From positions 62,001 to 126,000 of the forward strand of contig NZ_FMXO01000002.1 in the NCBI RefSeq assembly GCF_900104215.1: a DNA stretch of 64,000 bases, given 5' to 3'. The notes below the pieces were generated by a model. That model did no database searches and was not told the DNA's origin. It saw only the letters and a program-made list of their open reading frames with translations. The stretch is from Desulfonatronum thiosulfatophilum (GTDB taxonomy: Bacteria > Desulfobacterota > Desulfovibrionia > Desulfovibrionales > Desulfonatronaceae). Shown here one piece after another: positions 16,463-26,091 of the stretch (position 1 is the first letter of the stretch; the number at the start of each line of letters is the position of its first letter). The position numbers were made by a program, and so were the translations under genes.

Positions 16463-18451
16463 TCAACGATCCTCCTGAAACTCCAGGAAAAGCAGATAAT
16501 GGATCAGAGCATCCTGCTCCTGCCGCGAGTATCCGGCCCCTTCATCCACCCAGTGTTCATGGCCGGTTCCGGTGACCTTTACCAATTGAAGCTCTTCGGA
16601 ATTCGCCGTGACCTCGATCAACCGTTTGCGCAGTTCTCTGTCCACCAGGGCGCGCAGGCTGTTCACCGGATCAGGCCGCACTCCGGCGTGGAATGTTCCG
16701 GGAATGCCGACCTGGGTCCGGGCATCAGGTCCAACGGCAATGCTCCCGTCATGCAGATATGGTGGCGACCACCAGAGCCCGATCAAGCCCTTCACCTTGA
16801 ACCCGCCCTCTCCCCGCTCGTCCTGAGCATAGGACATTCGAACTTCATCCATATCCAGAAGATCCAAGGGCACTTCGAGCATCCGCGCATTGAGGGGCAC
16901 AGGCACGGGGGTGTCCCAGGACCAGGTCGTGGGCGGAAAGATCATGGCTTCCCAGTTGTTGGCGTTGGCCCGCGCTCTTGAAGGGCTGGCCCCGACTTCA
17001 CGCGCCGGGAGAACCCTGTTGTTGGTGTATGCCGGTCCGCTGTGGCAGTCGCCGCATCCGGCGGTCTGGAAGACATCCCGGCCCAGGGATCGTAGTTCCT
17101 CCACATGCTCGATGGGTGGAGGCGGCGGCGCGAGGGTATTCTGGAACGCGGACATGGCGTTGTTCTCGAACCAGACCAGGGAGCCGTTCTTGCTGATGAA
17201 GAGTCCATCGGGAGAAATCAGCGACCCTTTTGGAAAAGAGGGGGTATGGACCATCTCATTGAAACCCATGGTCGGCGGGGTCGGATTATTGCGCTGGAAG
17301 AATTCCGAAGGCTGGACTCCACTTTCCGGATTCCAGCGATACCGGCCGCGGGAGGAATTCTGGAGCACCATGGCGTAGGTCAGTTCCTTGTCGAAACCGA
17401 AGAGATCCATCGAGGCCTCTGCTTGCGAAATCCCGTCGGAATTCAGCGCGTGGACGTTGTTGTTCAGCACTGACAACCCCATGAAGGGACCGGCTCCGGC
17501 GAACCCGGTCCACCCATAAGGATGGTCCTGCCAGGTGAAGGAATCCGGGATCTGGGACGGGTTGGCCACCAGATCGATGGTGGAATCGAAGGAGCCCGGG
17601 GGCCAACTCATGAAGACCCTGTCCACGGCATCTTCCAGCAATTCGGGATCGGGCAGCGCAACCGTACGCCCGTCGGAGGTCGTGACCGTGCGGCTTGCAT
17701 CGCTGACGAGATCGTCAAGCGATCCAATCTCCGCGTTGGCGAAAATTCCCGCTGAATTCGGCGCAAAGGCGATCAGCTTGCCGATGTTCAGGTTCAGGTT
17801 GGGCGCGCCTTCCACCACTTTGCCGCTCTCCATGTCCACGGCGCTGTGACACGCGGCGCAGGTGATGCCTCCTCGAATCCTGCCGTGGGAATAGCGGACC
17901 TTCATTCCCAAAACGCTCAGGCTGCCGGGCACGATGTCCAGTCCGGTGTTCACCATGTCCCCGCGCGAATATTCGCGCCCCCCGATAATGGCGTCCCGGG
18001 CGACTCGAACCTGCAGGTTGTCCGTACCTTGGCCCCGATTGGCAATGATTGCCCGGATGAACGACCACATGGTCAATGGCCCGTCCATGAAGCCGATCAC
18101 GTCGGTGGAGAAAATTTCATTCCCGAAGGTCTCCTTATAGAAGGCCTCCCTCCCCAACTGGAGAAACTCAGGGTCAATCTCCACCGCCCCGTGTGCGGGC
18201 GTCAGCAACCGCGCTCCTTCTTCGGTTTGGAGCAGTTCATCGGCCTCTTGCCTGGTTATGGAACGACCCCAGTAGTCATAGGCAATATCCGTGTTGATCC
18301 GTTCCGGATTCAACACCTTGTCCATTGGCGGCATGTAGGCGTATTCGAATTGAATCAGCAGCGAAACCATGAACAGCAAAACCAGAACAACGATCACGTT
18401 TCTGGTCCACCGGAAAGCCCTGCCGCGCCGTTTTCTTCCTGTTTCAGCCAT
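16463..18451 (-). CDS. membrane-anchored dihaem cytochrome, RoxA/cytochrome c peroxidase-like
   Basis: A 662-residue exported protein. An N-terminal anchor (about 16-36, VIVVLVLLFMVSLLIQF) is followed by a large periplasmic domain with two c-type haem sites, C198-A-A-C-H and C466-G-D-C-H. The length, the spacing of the two haems and the C-terminal GLWWSPPYLHDGS motif suit the RoxA/dihaem peroxidase-like family better than short CcpA-type peroxidases. RoxA enzymes oxidatively cleave polyisoprene, but relatives in other bacteria have unknown substrates. The ATG at 18451 follows GGGGAG. Standing next to hemerythrin and ferritin-like genes, a peroxide- or O2-linked role is a reasonable inference. 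Confidence 0.82.
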   Translation of the reverse strand: MAETGRKRRGRAFRWTRNVIVVLVLLFMVSLLIQFEYAYMPPMDKVLNPERINTDIAYDYWGRSITRQEADELLQTEEGARLLTPAHGAVEIDPEFLQLGREAFYKETFGNEIFSTDVIGFMDGPLTMWSFIRAIIANRGQGTDNLQVRVARDAIIGGREYSRGDMVNTGLDIVPGSLSVLGMKVRYSHGRIRGGITCAACHSAVDMESGKVVEGAPNLNLNIGKLIAFAPNSAGIFANAEIGSLDDLVSDASRTVTTSDGRTVALPDPELLEDAVDRVFMSWPPGSFDSTIDLVANPSQIPDSFTWQDHPYGWTGFAGAGPFMGLSVLNNNVHALNSDGISQAEASMDLFGFDKELTYAMVLQNSSRGRYRWNPESGVQPSEFFQRNNPTPPTMGFNEMVHTPSFPKGSLISPDGLFISKNGSLVWFENNAMSAFQNTLAPPPPPIEHVEELRSLGRDVFQTAGCGDCHSGPAYTNNRVLPAREVGASPSRARANANNWEAMIFPPTTWSWDTPVPVPLNARMLEVPLDLLDMDEVRMSYAQDERGEGGFKVKGLIGLWWSPPYLHDGSIAVGPDARTQVGIPGTFHAGVRPDPVNSLRALVDRELRKRLIEVTANSEELQLVKVTGTGHEHWVDEGAGYSRQEQDALIHYLLFLEFQEDR

Positions 18452-18490
18452 AAGCGACTCCCCGAACTGAACTGCCGATAAGAGCACGAG

Positions 18491-18650
18491 GCAACTGCTC
18501 AAAAAGGTCGGAACCGTCCTGCGTGTTCCCGGGCAAACTGGATTCCCGCCTTCGCGGGAATGACTTCAATGAGCAAGCTTTTCCAAGCGCGTCATGCCCG
18601 CGAAGGCAGGGCATCCAGGCCATGCTTGCCGCAATTTATTGAGCAATTAC
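18491..18650 (+). repeat. REP/MITE-like element, copy R1
   Basis: About 160 bp bounded by GCAACTGCTCAAAAA and TTTATTGAGCAATTAC (imperfect inverted ends). It contains two facing REP-type palindromes, ATTCCCGCCTTCGCGGGAAT and ATGCCCGCGAAGGCAGGGCAT. The reverse complement of 25890-26068 has the same order. It lies upstream of the RoxA-like gene start and after the pfpI stop. Confidence 0.82.
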
Positions 18651-18727
18651 TTTACGATCGCATCTGGAAAAACCGGGTGAGCCGTGAGAGTGCAACCCAC
18701 TCGGTCTTTGTCAAACATCATTGAACC

Positions 18728-19237
18728 TCATTCAAGGAGCCGAACGGATTCCCGGATGAATGCCGGGATGTCGTCCGGATTTCGGCTGGATACCAGATTG
18801 CCGTCCACCACCACCTCGCTGTCCTGAAATTTTGCCCCGGCGTTCTTGATGTCCTGAACAATGGACTTGTAGCCGGTGACTTGGCGTCCTTGCAGGACAT
18901 CCGCCGTGATCAGCAGTTGCGGGCCGTGGCAAATCGAGAAGACCGGCTTGCCCGAATTCATGAACATTCTCACGAAGTGGACAGGTGCTTCATGGGCGCG
19001 CAACATATCGGGTGAAAATCCCCCAGGTATCAACAACGCATCAAAGTCATCCGGACTGACATCGGCAACTGCCTTGTCGATTTCCACAGGGGTCTGCTTT
19101 GATTTCCCCTTGACCGTCTTGCCTGCCTCAAGCCCAACGTTAATCACCTCATGACCTTTTTCACGAAACGCCTTCACAGGCTCAGTGTATTCCACATCCT
19201 CGAAATAATCCGTTAAAATAGCAGCAATCTTCATCAT
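18728..19237 (-). CDS. PfpI/DJ-1 family protein (class I glutamine amidotransferase-like)
   Basis: A 169-residue protein with the nucleophile elbow SICHGPQLL (Cys103, His104) and the N-terminal acidic residue near E13 in YFEDVEY, the triad pattern of PfpI-type proteins. Family members are described as proteases, chaperones or deglycases acting on oxidised or glycated targets. The start is the first ATG of ATGATG at 19237; a G8-9 run lies just upstream and could act as the ribosome-binding region, and could be a slippage site. It is divergent from the hemerythrin gene and fits the stress-gene neighbourhood. Confidence 0.88.
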   Translation of the reverse strand: MMKIAAILTDYFEDVEYTEPVKAFREKGHEVINVGLEAGKTVKGKSKQTPVEIDKAVADVSPDDFDALLIPGGFSPDMLRAHEAPVHFVRMFMNSGKPVFSICHGPQLLITADVLQGRQVTGYKSIVQDIKNAGAKFQDSEVVVDGNLVSSRNPDDIPAFIRESVRLLE

Positions 19238-19497
19238 CACGCCCCCCCCCAATTGATAAAAGGTTCCTGTTCATGACGAATATATGTCTGGATTGCATGC
19301 TTCCCAATAAAGCAGACTACTTAGATTGATGGCCAAATTCTTGTAGGTTTTTCCGTGAATTCTCAATTCTCATCTGAATTCTACCGAATCCTTGTGATTG
19401 GATTACGTAATATCCAGTATTTGCAAGGTAATCATTCATATTAGACTTGGTTCAAGAAATACCGCCAAGGAAATCAACATCACCAAGGAGAACTACG

Positions 19498-19947
19498 ATG
19501 CCCCATGAATTGTTGCAGACAATTGAGAAAGAGCATCTGAATATCAAAGAATTGCTCCATAAAATCGAAAACAAGTCGGCAAGAGCCGTCAAAACAAAAG
19601 ATGATCTGTTCATGAAGCTGAAACGGGAACTGATCCCGCACATGAAAGGTGAGGAAAAACATTTCTATCCTCTCCTGATGAACAAGAAAGCCGGAAAACA
19701 GGTTGGAATGGAAGCCATGGAAGAACACCACGCCGCGGAAATGCTGCTCAAGGAACTGGACCAGCTTCCCACGAGCGAGGAAAACTGGGATGCGAAATTC
19801 GCTGTTTTCGCGGAAATACTTAGACACCACATCCAGGAGGAAGAGGACAACGTGTTCGATGCCGCGCAAGAAGTACTCGAAACTGATGAACTGGATAAGG
19901 CGATGTCCGCTTATGTCGAAGAGAAAAAATCATATGATATTAAGTAG
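19498..19947 (+). CDS. hemerythrin HHE-domain protein
   Basis: A 149-residue four-helix protein with metal-ligand candidates His13, His48, Glu52, His77/78, His110/111 and Glu115, spaced as in bacterial HHE cation-binding proteins (KEH, HMKGEEKHF, EEHHA, LRHHIQEEED). These bind a di-iron centre and O2 or NO, often in oxygen sensing or detoxification. The ATG has AAGGAG upstream. Followed 86 bases later by the DUF2383 gene on the same strand, probably one transcript. Confidence 0.9.
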   Translation: MPHELLQTIEKEHLNIKELLHKIENKSARAVKTKDDLFMKLKRELIPHMKGEEKHFYPLLMNKKAGKQVGMEAMEEHHAAEMLLKELDQLPTSEENWDAKFAVFAEILRHHIQEEEDNVFDAAQEVLETDELDKAMSAYVEEKKSYDIK

Positions 19948-20033
19948 ACTTTTCTGGAATTACGGCGTCCGCTCTTCGTAAACCTCATGAGCGGAAATCA
20001 TGAACCGTAAACATCTTCAACAGGAGCTGCAAA

Positions 20034-20516
20034 ATGGACAAGGATCAAGCATTTAAAAATTTAATCCATCTTGTACAATTGGATATTGATGCCGTGCATG
20101 CGTACGATCAGGCGATCAAGAACATTGATGTACCGGCAATCAAGGATCAGTTGCTCAAATTCCGGGATGATCACAAACGACATGTCGACGAGCTTTCCCC
20201 GGAGATTACCGCCCTGGGTGGAACACCGCCGGAATTCTCTAAGGATTTTAAAGGATATCTGATCTCCGGATTCACTTCACTCAGGAGTTCAACCGGCACG
20301 GAGGGCGCTTTGAAGGCCATGCATTCCAATGAAAAGATGACCAACAAGAACTATGATGAAGCTATGACCTGGTCGCTGCCGGAATCGGCAAAGGCCATCG
20401 TGACGAAAGGCTTCAATGACGAGCGCATTCACATAGACTACATTGCGAGAACCCTTGATAAACGAACCTGGGAAGGTATGGAAAACACATCTTCAAGTTC
20501 CACTTTGAACCCGTGA
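20034..20516 (+). CDS. DUF2383/PA2169-family ferritin-like four-helix protein
   Basis: A 160-residue helical protein. The N-terminal half has L-x-D-I-D-A-x-x-A-Y-D-Q-A and the H-x-x-H-V-D-E-L segment of the PA2169/DUF2383 family, a ferritin-like bundle often induced by general stress. The C-terminal helix holds ERIHIDYI. Function is not established for the family. GGAG lies 9 bases before the ATG and a strong terminator follows the gene, so hemerythrin plus this gene form a two-gene unit. Confidence 0.8.
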   Translation: MDKDQAFKNLIHLVQLDIDAVHAYDQAIKNIDVPAIKDQLLKFRDDHKRHVDELSPEITALGGTPPEFSKDFKGYLISGFTSLRSSTGTEGALKAMHSNEKMTNKNYDEAMTWSLPESAKAIVTKGFNDERIHIDYIARTLDKRTWEGMENTSSSSTLNP

Positions 20517-20592
20517 TGCGTGACATACATCCAGAAATTATTGTCACGACAGGAAATGGCCCCGCTAAGCAGAGTTCGTACCTTCTCAACTA

Positions 20593-20630
20593 GAGCCTGT
20601 TGGATCGCTGATCCAACAGGCTCCGTCTTT
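20593..20630 (+). terminator. strong Rho-independent terminator
   Basis: A 14-bp perfect stem, GAGCCTGTTGGATC / GATCCAACAGGCTC (20593-20606 and 20610-20623), loop GCT, then CGTCTTTCC. It separates the rightward di-iron genes from the leftward gene ending at 20639. Confidence 0.85.
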
Positions 20631-20638
20631 CCACATGT

Positions 20639-21100
20639 TCATCGACTCGCCGTAATGATCGCTTCACGGGAAGCGCCTGTATCGTGGGCGGTTTTCTCGC
20701 AAAATTCCTGAAAATCACCACGCAGCGCCTTGAGCGCATATCTCTCGACATCGATCTCTCCCTTCGTCCGGACTCCCATCCGCCGAAAAACCGACAAAGG
20801 CGGGCACCAGCCCTGCAAGGCATGCTGCAGCAGAAAACCGGATACCATGACCGGCAGAGCAAACCATTTCCGGCTTGACAGGGCTCCGAGCCCCATTCCC
20901 AGCAGGATCAGCGATGACGCATTGGCCTGAAGAGTTCTTTCGATATCCCATTCCTCGTCCAATTCTTCAAGGCGTTGATCAATGGACAATGGACCGTTGA
21001 TGACGCATTCGCTAATGTTTTTCACTGTCTGTTCGCGAATCTGTTGATTGATGTATTCGGGTGTGTGTTCGGCGACGCGAGTTGCGGATTTGGGTAACAT
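20639..21100 (-). CDS. DUF2892/YgaP-like inner membrane protein
   Basis: A 153-residue protein. A soluble N-terminal third is followed by two hydrophobic segments (about 64-78 and 82-95) with a short RKW turn between them, then LQGWCPPLSVFRRMGVRT, the DUF2892 signature found in YgaP relatives, and a charged tail. The ATG at 21100 sits 6 bases after AAAGGAGG; a TTG two codons upstream would leave no spacing. Molecular role unknown. It is the second gene of a leftward pair with the ferritin-like gene (start 22352). Confidence 0.76.
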   Translation of the reverse strand: MLPKSATRVAEHTPEYINQQIREQTVKNISECVINGPLSIDQRLEELDEEWDIERTLQANASSLILLGMGLGALSSRKWFALPVMVSGFLLQHALQGWCPPLSVFRRMGVRTKGEIDVERYALKALRGDFQEFCEKTAHDTGASREAIITASR

Positions 21101-21146
21101 GGACAACCTCCTTTGGGATGAATGGATTCATGATCTCCTCAAATGC

Positions 21147-22352
21147 TCAACTTCGGAAACGTTCCACAGGATGGGGACCCTTCAGTTCTTGTCGGTAATC
21201 CTTGCCTTTGCCCTGAACATGCTTTTCGATCACTTCTTCGCTCGGCACACCTCCCGCATTCACAACTTCCTGGTACATATGATAATTCGAGTTCTTCGGA
21301 ACCTGGTCGCCGGGGACGAATTCCGTTCCCTGAGCATTGAAATCAGCTTGTTCCGCCAGAATACTGCGGACATAGTCAATGTTCGACTCGAAGATCAGCG
21401 GGGCCGGCAACTGCTTTGGCAGCATGGATTCCGGGTCCATGCGCATCATTTTCTTCATCAGCTCGCAGGCCAGCCGAAGATGCTCGATTTCCATGGCCAG
21501 ATGCAGCTCCCATATCTTCTTGACCTGAGGATCAGGTTCCTGCTCCATCATGGAATGATAGAGCCAACATTCGTTGTATTCGTGCATCACCAGCTTTTCG
21601 AACCAGCTTTCCCGGGGATCCGCCAGGGAAGCGTAATGGGTCACATGCTGCTCCTCGATCATACCGATTTCCAGATAGAGCCCGCGGCCCAGCATTTCTT
21701 CCGGCCGGTTGCCGACGTTCATGTAGAAATTCATGGTCTGCTGCTCCGCCGCGGTAATTGTCAGCACATGCAGCTTGGTCAAAGGATCGGCTGTTTTGGC
21801 GTCGTAATGCTTGCGCACGTCGTCGCCGGGATGACGATGCTCCAGCATGGTGGGCCGGCCGACGGTAATTTCCGTGTATTTACCGGTTATCTCCTCGGCG
21901 GCCTTGCCTTGCACCATATTCAGAAGATTTGCGTATCGATACAGATGGTCGAAATCCTCAAGCAAGGCGAAATCCAGGGCTGCCTTGACATAGGGATCGG
22001 GTTCGGTACGAGCCAGAAACGCCGTCAGATCCACGGCAACCTGCTCATATCCGATGGTTACCTCCAACACGCTTTCATTACCGGGAATCAGCCAGTTGAT
22101 GGCCTTTTGCTGCTGCTGCTCCACGCGCCGGGTCATGGCCAGCATCTGATTCACGGCCATGTCCGGGGAATGACGTGAAAACTGATGGCTGAAGATGACG
22201 CCTTCCACCTCGATTCCGTTCATGAATATGCCCCGGGTCCGACTGTACGGATGCACGCTGTTCTTGTCGTAGGGCTTCACATTCAATTCAGACCAGTTCC
22301 GAAGCTGCTTCTCGAGAGGTATTCCTTTTTCCTGCAATGGATTGAAACTCAT
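21147..22352 (-). CDS. large ferritin-like di-iron protein (uncharacterised)
   Basis: A 401-residue soluble protein made mostly of helices. Several segments have the E-x6-Y and E-x2-H patterns of ferritin-like carboxylate-bridged di-iron proteins: EDFDHLYRYANLL, EQQTMNFYM, EIGMIEEQHVTHYA and EYNECWLYHSM with MEIEHLRLACELM. This suggests one or two four-helix bundles. I do not recognise a named family. The ATG at 22352 has GGAGG with suitable spacing. With the neighbours it suggests a cluster devoted to iron and oxygen chemistry. Confidence 0.7.
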   Translation of the reverse strand: MSFNPLQEKGIPLEKQLRNWSELNVKPYDKNSVHPYSRTRGIFMNGIEVEGVIFSHQFSRHSPDMAVNQMLAMTRRVEQQQQKAINWLIPGNESVLEVTIGYEQVAVDLTAFLARTEPDPYVKAALDFALLEDFDHLYRYANLLNMVQGKAAEEITGKYTEITVGRPTMLEHRHPGDDVRKHYDAKTADPLTKLHVLTITAAEQQTMNFYMNVGNRPEEMLGRGLYLEIGMIEEQHVTHYASLADPRESWFEKLVMHEYNECWLYHSMMEQEPDPQVKKIWELHLAMEIEHLRLACELMKKMMRMDPESMLPKQLPAPLIFESNIDYVRSILAEQADFNAQGTEFVPGDQVPKNSNYHMYQEVVNAGGVPSEEVIEKHVQGKGKDYRQELKGPHPVERFRS

Positions 22353-22636
22353 GACAAACCTCCATATTTGGGATCGCCCGTAGTAGATGGTTGATGACAC
22401 TGCGTAAGTGTCATTCAAAGAAGGTTCGCCATACATCGGGTAAATTCCCTATCCCGCGGATGAGGGATATGTACGCGGAAAAAGTCTTATACGTATTTTG
22501 CTCCTACTTTGAACAAACAGGATGCATCCGAGCACCAAATACTCATGGAAAATTATCAGAGAGGAATGGCAAAAAAATATCCACCTCCCGATATGCGGAA
22601 GGTGGATTTCGAAACAAGATTTTCAAAAAAGAAAGG

Positions 22637-22810
22637 AACTACTCAGCTCACCCCAGTAAAAGCGGACTGGATACCCGCCTTCGCGGGTATGACTGATCCG
22701 GAGACGGCATTGAAAATGCAAGTCATTCCCGCGAAGGCGGGAATCCAGGTCATGCTTGCCACATTTTATTGAAAAGCTAACCTTTTCCTGGTCTGAAGCT
22801 GAGGAGTTAC
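22637..22810 (+). repeat. REP/MITE-like element, copy R2
   Basis: 174 bp with ends AACTACTCAGCTCA and TGAAGCTGAGGAGTTAC (inverted). Inside are ATACCCGCCTTCGCGGGTAT and ATTCCCGCGAAGGCGGGAAT. It is closely similar over its full length to 36150-36322. It lies just downstream of uvrA. Confidence 0.88.
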
Positions 22811-22823
22811 AAAGAAAACTGGA

Positions 22824-25583
22824 TTAATGTGATTCTCTTAAAAACCTTCCGGTGGCGGATTTCGGGTTTGCCTGGATCTCTTCGGGAGTGCCCATGGCCA
22901 CGATCCGGCCTCCGGCCTCGCCTCCTCCGGGGCCCAGGTCGATGACGTAATCCGCGGCGCGGACGACATCCAGATTGTGTTCGATGACCACCACGGAGGC
23001 GCCTTTGTCCACCAGCTTCTGCAGCACCTGGATCAGTTTGCCGGTTTCATGCATGTGCAGCCCGGTGGTGGGTTCGTCCAGAATGTACAGGGCGCCGGGC
23101 AGGCTGCGCTTGCCGAGTTCGCGGGAAATTTTGATCCGCTGCGCTTCGCCGCCGGACAAGGTGGTGGCCGGCTGGCCCAGGCGCAGGTATTCCAGGCCGA
23201 CTTCCTGGAGCACTTCCAGACGGCGCTCCAGGGCCGTGTAGTTGGTGAAGAACTGCCGCGCCTCGGCCACGGTCAGATCCAGGACCTGGGCGATGTTCAA
23301 CCCCTTGTACTCGATGCCCAGGGTCTCCCTGTTGTAGCGCTGCCCGTTGCAGACTTCGCAGGTCACGAACACGTCCGGCAGAAAATGCATTTCCACGCGG
23401 ATCTGGCCGTCGCCCTGGCAGGCCTCGCACCGGCCTCCGGAAACGTTGAAACTGAAACGTCCCGGCGTGTAGCCGCGTTTGCGGGACTCGATGGTCGTGG
23501 CGAAAATCTTGCGGATTTCGTCGAACACCTTGGTGTATGTGGCCGGATTGGAACGGGGGGTGCGGCCGATGGGCGTCTGGTCGATGGCGATGATCTTTTC
23601 CACCAGTTCCAGCCCTTCGATGCCGCTGATCTTGCCCGGCGAGTCTACCTTGATGCCCTGGGCCAGCGCGATGTGCTTGTACAACGAATCCACCACCAGG
23701 GAGCTCTTGCCGGAACCGGAGACCCCGGTCACGCAGACCAGGCTCTTCAAGGGGATGGTGCAATCCAGATTCTGCAAATTATTGGTGCGCACGCCGCGCA
23801 GAACGAGCACGTTCTCGGCCGGTCGACGCCTTTCCGGAGGATGAATGACCAGATCGCCCCGGAGATACTTCCCGGTCAGGGAATCCGGATGCCCGAGCAT
23901 TCCTTCCACCTTGCCGCCAAAAACAAGATGCCCTCCCAGGGCTCCGGATCCCGGTCCAAGTTCCAGGACGTGATCCGCGGCCCGGATGGTGGCTTCATCA
24001 TGTTCAACAACCAGCACGGTATTCCCCCGGCTCTGCAGATCCCGCAACGAGGCCAGCAGCCGGGCGTTGTCGCGCGGGTGCAGTCCGATGCTCGGCTCAT
24101 CCAGGACATAGGTCACCCCCACCAGACCGGAGCCCAATTGGCCGGCCAGCCGGATGCGCTGGGCTTCACCGCCGGACAAGGTCGACATTGTCCGGGCCAA
24201 ACTCAGATAATCCAGGCCGACCCGGACCAGGAAATCCAGGCGGTGGGTCAACTCCTTGAGCAGCGGGCCGGCGATGAATTCCTGCTGCCCGGCAAAACTC
24301 TGCTCGCGAAGCCACTCCAGGGCCCTGACCACGGGCAGGCTGCAGAATTCAAAAATATTCAAATTGCCGACCCGGGCCGCAAGCGCCTCGGGCTTCAACC
24401 GCGCCCCCTCGCAGGTTGGACAGGGGCGATTTTGGCGAAAACGGGACAGCTCATCGCGCCATACCGGGCCGAGAACCTGATGCCCACGATCCAGAAGCGG
24501 CACGACTCCTTCCCACGAGGCTTTCACATCCCCTTGAAACAACGCATCCCATGCCGCAGGCGACAATTCGGCCAGGGGAGTGTCCAGGGTGAATCCATGC
24601 TGTTTGCCCAATTGGTGCAGACTTTCCTCGTATCGCGCCAGAGCAGCGGGCTTGCGCCAAGGGATGACGCCACCTTGACGCAGACTGAGCCCCTTGTTCG
24701 GAGCCAGCAGGTCGGGCTCGAAATATTCCACGCTGCCGATCCCTGAACAGGTCGGGCAGGCGCCCTGGGGACTGTTGAAGGAAAACAGCTGGGGCGTGAG
24801 CGGCGGCAGACTGATGTCGCATTGCGTGCAGACGGAAGTGGTGCTGAAGACCATTTCCGGGCCGTCCACGATCTGAATGGAAATCCGGCCCTTGCCGTGC
24901 TTGAGGGCCAGTTCCAGGGAATCGGCCAGTCTGTTGCGAATATCCGGCCCGGCAACCAGCCGGTCCACGACGAGTTCCAGGGTGTGGCGCTGGTTCTTGG
25001 TTATCTCCGGCAACGGGTCCAGGGGCGTCACCGTCCCATCCACCCGAACCCGGACAAAGCCCTGGCCCTTCAGCTTGCGCATCAAGTCCTGCTGCGTGCC
25101 CTTCTGGTTTTCCACCAGAGGCGCCAGGAGCAGAAAGCGCGTCTTTTCCGGCAGCGACAGCACGGAATCGATGATCTCATCCTGACTCCGGGCTTCAATG
25201 GCCTGCCCGCACTTGGGGCAACTCATCCGGCCCAGCCGGGCGTAGAAGACCCGCAAGTAGTCGTAGACCTCGGTCACCGTTCCGACGGTGGATCGGGGAT
25301 TGCGGGTCAACGTCTGCTGTTCCAGGGAGATGGCCGGGGACAAGCCATCGATCTTGTCCACCTGGGGCTTGTCCAGTTGCGGCAGAAACTGGCGGGCGTA
25401 GGCGGACAGCGACTCCACATAACGCCGCTGCCCCTCGGCATAAATGATGTCGAACGCCAAGGTGGACTTGCCCGACCCGGAAGGCCCACAGACCACCACC
25501 AGCTTGTCCCTTGGAATATCCAGGGAAAGGTTCTTCAGGTTGTGGTGCCGGGCGCCTTCGATGTGAATTACTGATTCAGCCAT
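22824..25583 (-). CDS. uvrA: excinuclease ABC subunit A
   Basis: A 919-residue DNA-damage recognition ATPase of nucleotide excision repair, acting with UvrB. Both ABC modules are seen: the first Walker [11 protein letters not shown] near 32 and a second GVSGSGKSS near 630, with two LSGGEAQRI signatures and Zn-binding CxxC pairs (CPKCG, CTQC/CPTC, CEAC/CEVC). The N terminus [20 protein letters not shown] matches UvrA from its first strand, supporting the ATG at 25583 even though no Shine-Dalgarno is present. A terminator-like hairpin ends only about 10 bases upstream of that ATG, which is unusual. Length is normal. Confidence 0.97.
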   Translation of the reverse strand: MAESVIHIEGARHHNLKNLSLDIPRDKLVVVCGPSGSGKSTLAFDIIYAEGQRRYVESLSAYARQFLPQLDKPQVDKIDGLSPAISLEQQTLTRNPRSTVGTVTEVYDYLRVFYARLGRMSCPKCGQAIEARSQDEIIDSVLSLPEKTRFLLLAPLVENQKGTQQDLMRKLKGQGFVRVRVDGTVTPLDPLPEITKNQRHTLELVVDRLVAGPDIRNRLADSLELALKHGKGRISIQIVDGPEMVFSTTSVCTQCDISLPPLTPQLFSFNSPQGACPTCSGIGSVEYFEPDLLAPNKGLSLRQGGVIPWRKPAALARYEESLHQLGKQHGFTLDTPLAELSPAAWDALFQGDVKASWEGVVPLLDRGHQVLGPVWRDELSRFRQNRPCPTCEGARLKPEALAARVGNLNIFEFCSLPVVRALEWLREQSFAGQQEFIAGPLLKELTHRLDFLVRVGLDYLSLARTMSTLSGGEAQRIRLAGQLGSGLVGVTYVLDEPSIGLHPRDNARLLASLRDLQSRGNTVLVVEHDEATIRAADHVLELGPGSGALGGHLVFGGKVEGMLGHPDSLTGKYLRGDLVIHPPERRRPAENVLVLRGVRTNNLQNLDCTIPLKSLVCVTGVSGSGKSSLVVDSLYKHIALAQGIKVDSPGKISGIEGLELVEKIIAIDQTPIGRTPRSNPATYTKVFDEIRKIFATTIESRKRGYTPGRFSFNVSGGRCEACQGDGQIRVEMHFLPDVFVTCEVCNGQRYNRETLGIEYKGLNIAQVLDLTVAEARQFFTNYTALERRLEVLQEVGLEYLRLGQPATTLSGGEAQRIKISRELGKRSLPGALYILDEPTTGLHMHETGKLIQVLQKLVDKGASVVVIEHNLDVVRAADYVIDLGPGGGEAGGRIVAMGTPEEIQANPKSATGRFLRESH

Positions 25584-25592
25584 AATGAAATG

Positions 25593-25614
25593 AAAAAGGC
25601 CCGGTAAGGGCCTT
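25593..25614 (-). terminator. terminator/attenuator hairpin directly before uvrA
   Basis: Read leftward: AAGGCCC-TTACC-GGGCCTT (25614 to 25596) runs into a T5 run. The uvrA ATG begins about 10 bases after the T run, so the hairpin occupies the place of the ribosome-binding site. It could end transcripts from the right or act as an attenuator of uvrA. Confidence 0.7.
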
Positions 25615-25688
25615 GGAGTGAAAATGTGTTTAAAGAATACGTTGAAGACACGTATCTATTCAGCACCCCTTGCGAGCCAGGACTCGGT

Positions 25689-25855
25689 CCGGCTTGCCTT
25701 GATTTTGCAGTCTCGCATTGTTTGACTGAGCCAGGATTCGTTCATCGAACCATTGCCGGACTCCTGAAGCACAAAATGCTGTTTATTCACGCAATGGTTC
25801 GATGTTACGAAGCCGGCGAAGGAGTTTGCGAGGCTGCAAAATCAAGGCAAGCCGG
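25689..25855. repeat. long nested inverted repeat (hairpin) upstream of uvrA
   Basis: 29-bp arms, 25689-25717 and 25827-25855, are inverted copies with only two differing bases (core CCGGCTTGCCTTGATTTTGC). A perfect 14-bp inner pair, CATCGAACCATTGC / GCAATGGTTCGATG, lies at 25743-25756 and 25791-25804. A further 10-bp inverted pair TTGAAGACAC / GTGTCTTCAA flanks the region at 25642 and 26076. Confidence 0.82.
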
Positions 25856-25889
25856 ACATTGGCTGAGTAGTTACGAAGACACAGCATAT

Positions 25890-26068
25890 AATTGCTCAAA
25901 AACCCGTGGCAACCATGGCCTGGATGCCCGCTCCCCGTCTGCACGAGGACAGGCTTCGCGGGCATGTCGCGCTTTGGCAAGCGTACTAATTGAATCATCC
26001 CCCACGAAGGCGGGAATCCAGGAGGCCAGGGAGTGTTCGTACCGGCCCGACGTTATTGAGCAGATGCC
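25890..26068 (-). repeat. REP/MITE-like element, copy R4
   Basis: It matches copy R1 in reverse orientation: AATTGCTCAAAA at the left, GCCTGGATGCCCGC, CTTCGCGGGCATG, CGAAGGCGGGAATCCAGG, and TTATTGAGCA at the right. More degenerate than R2/R3. A terminal motif of the other copies, GCTGAGTAGTTACG, lies 15 bases to its left at 25862. Confidence 0.72.
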
Positions 26069-26091
26069 ACGGCTTGTGTCTTCAAACGCCG

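Noticed and set aside
22509-22772. 87-residue rightward frame left of uvrA
   Set aside because: More than half of it is the REP/MITE-like element R2, so its C-terminal half is an accident of the repeat; no good start signal.
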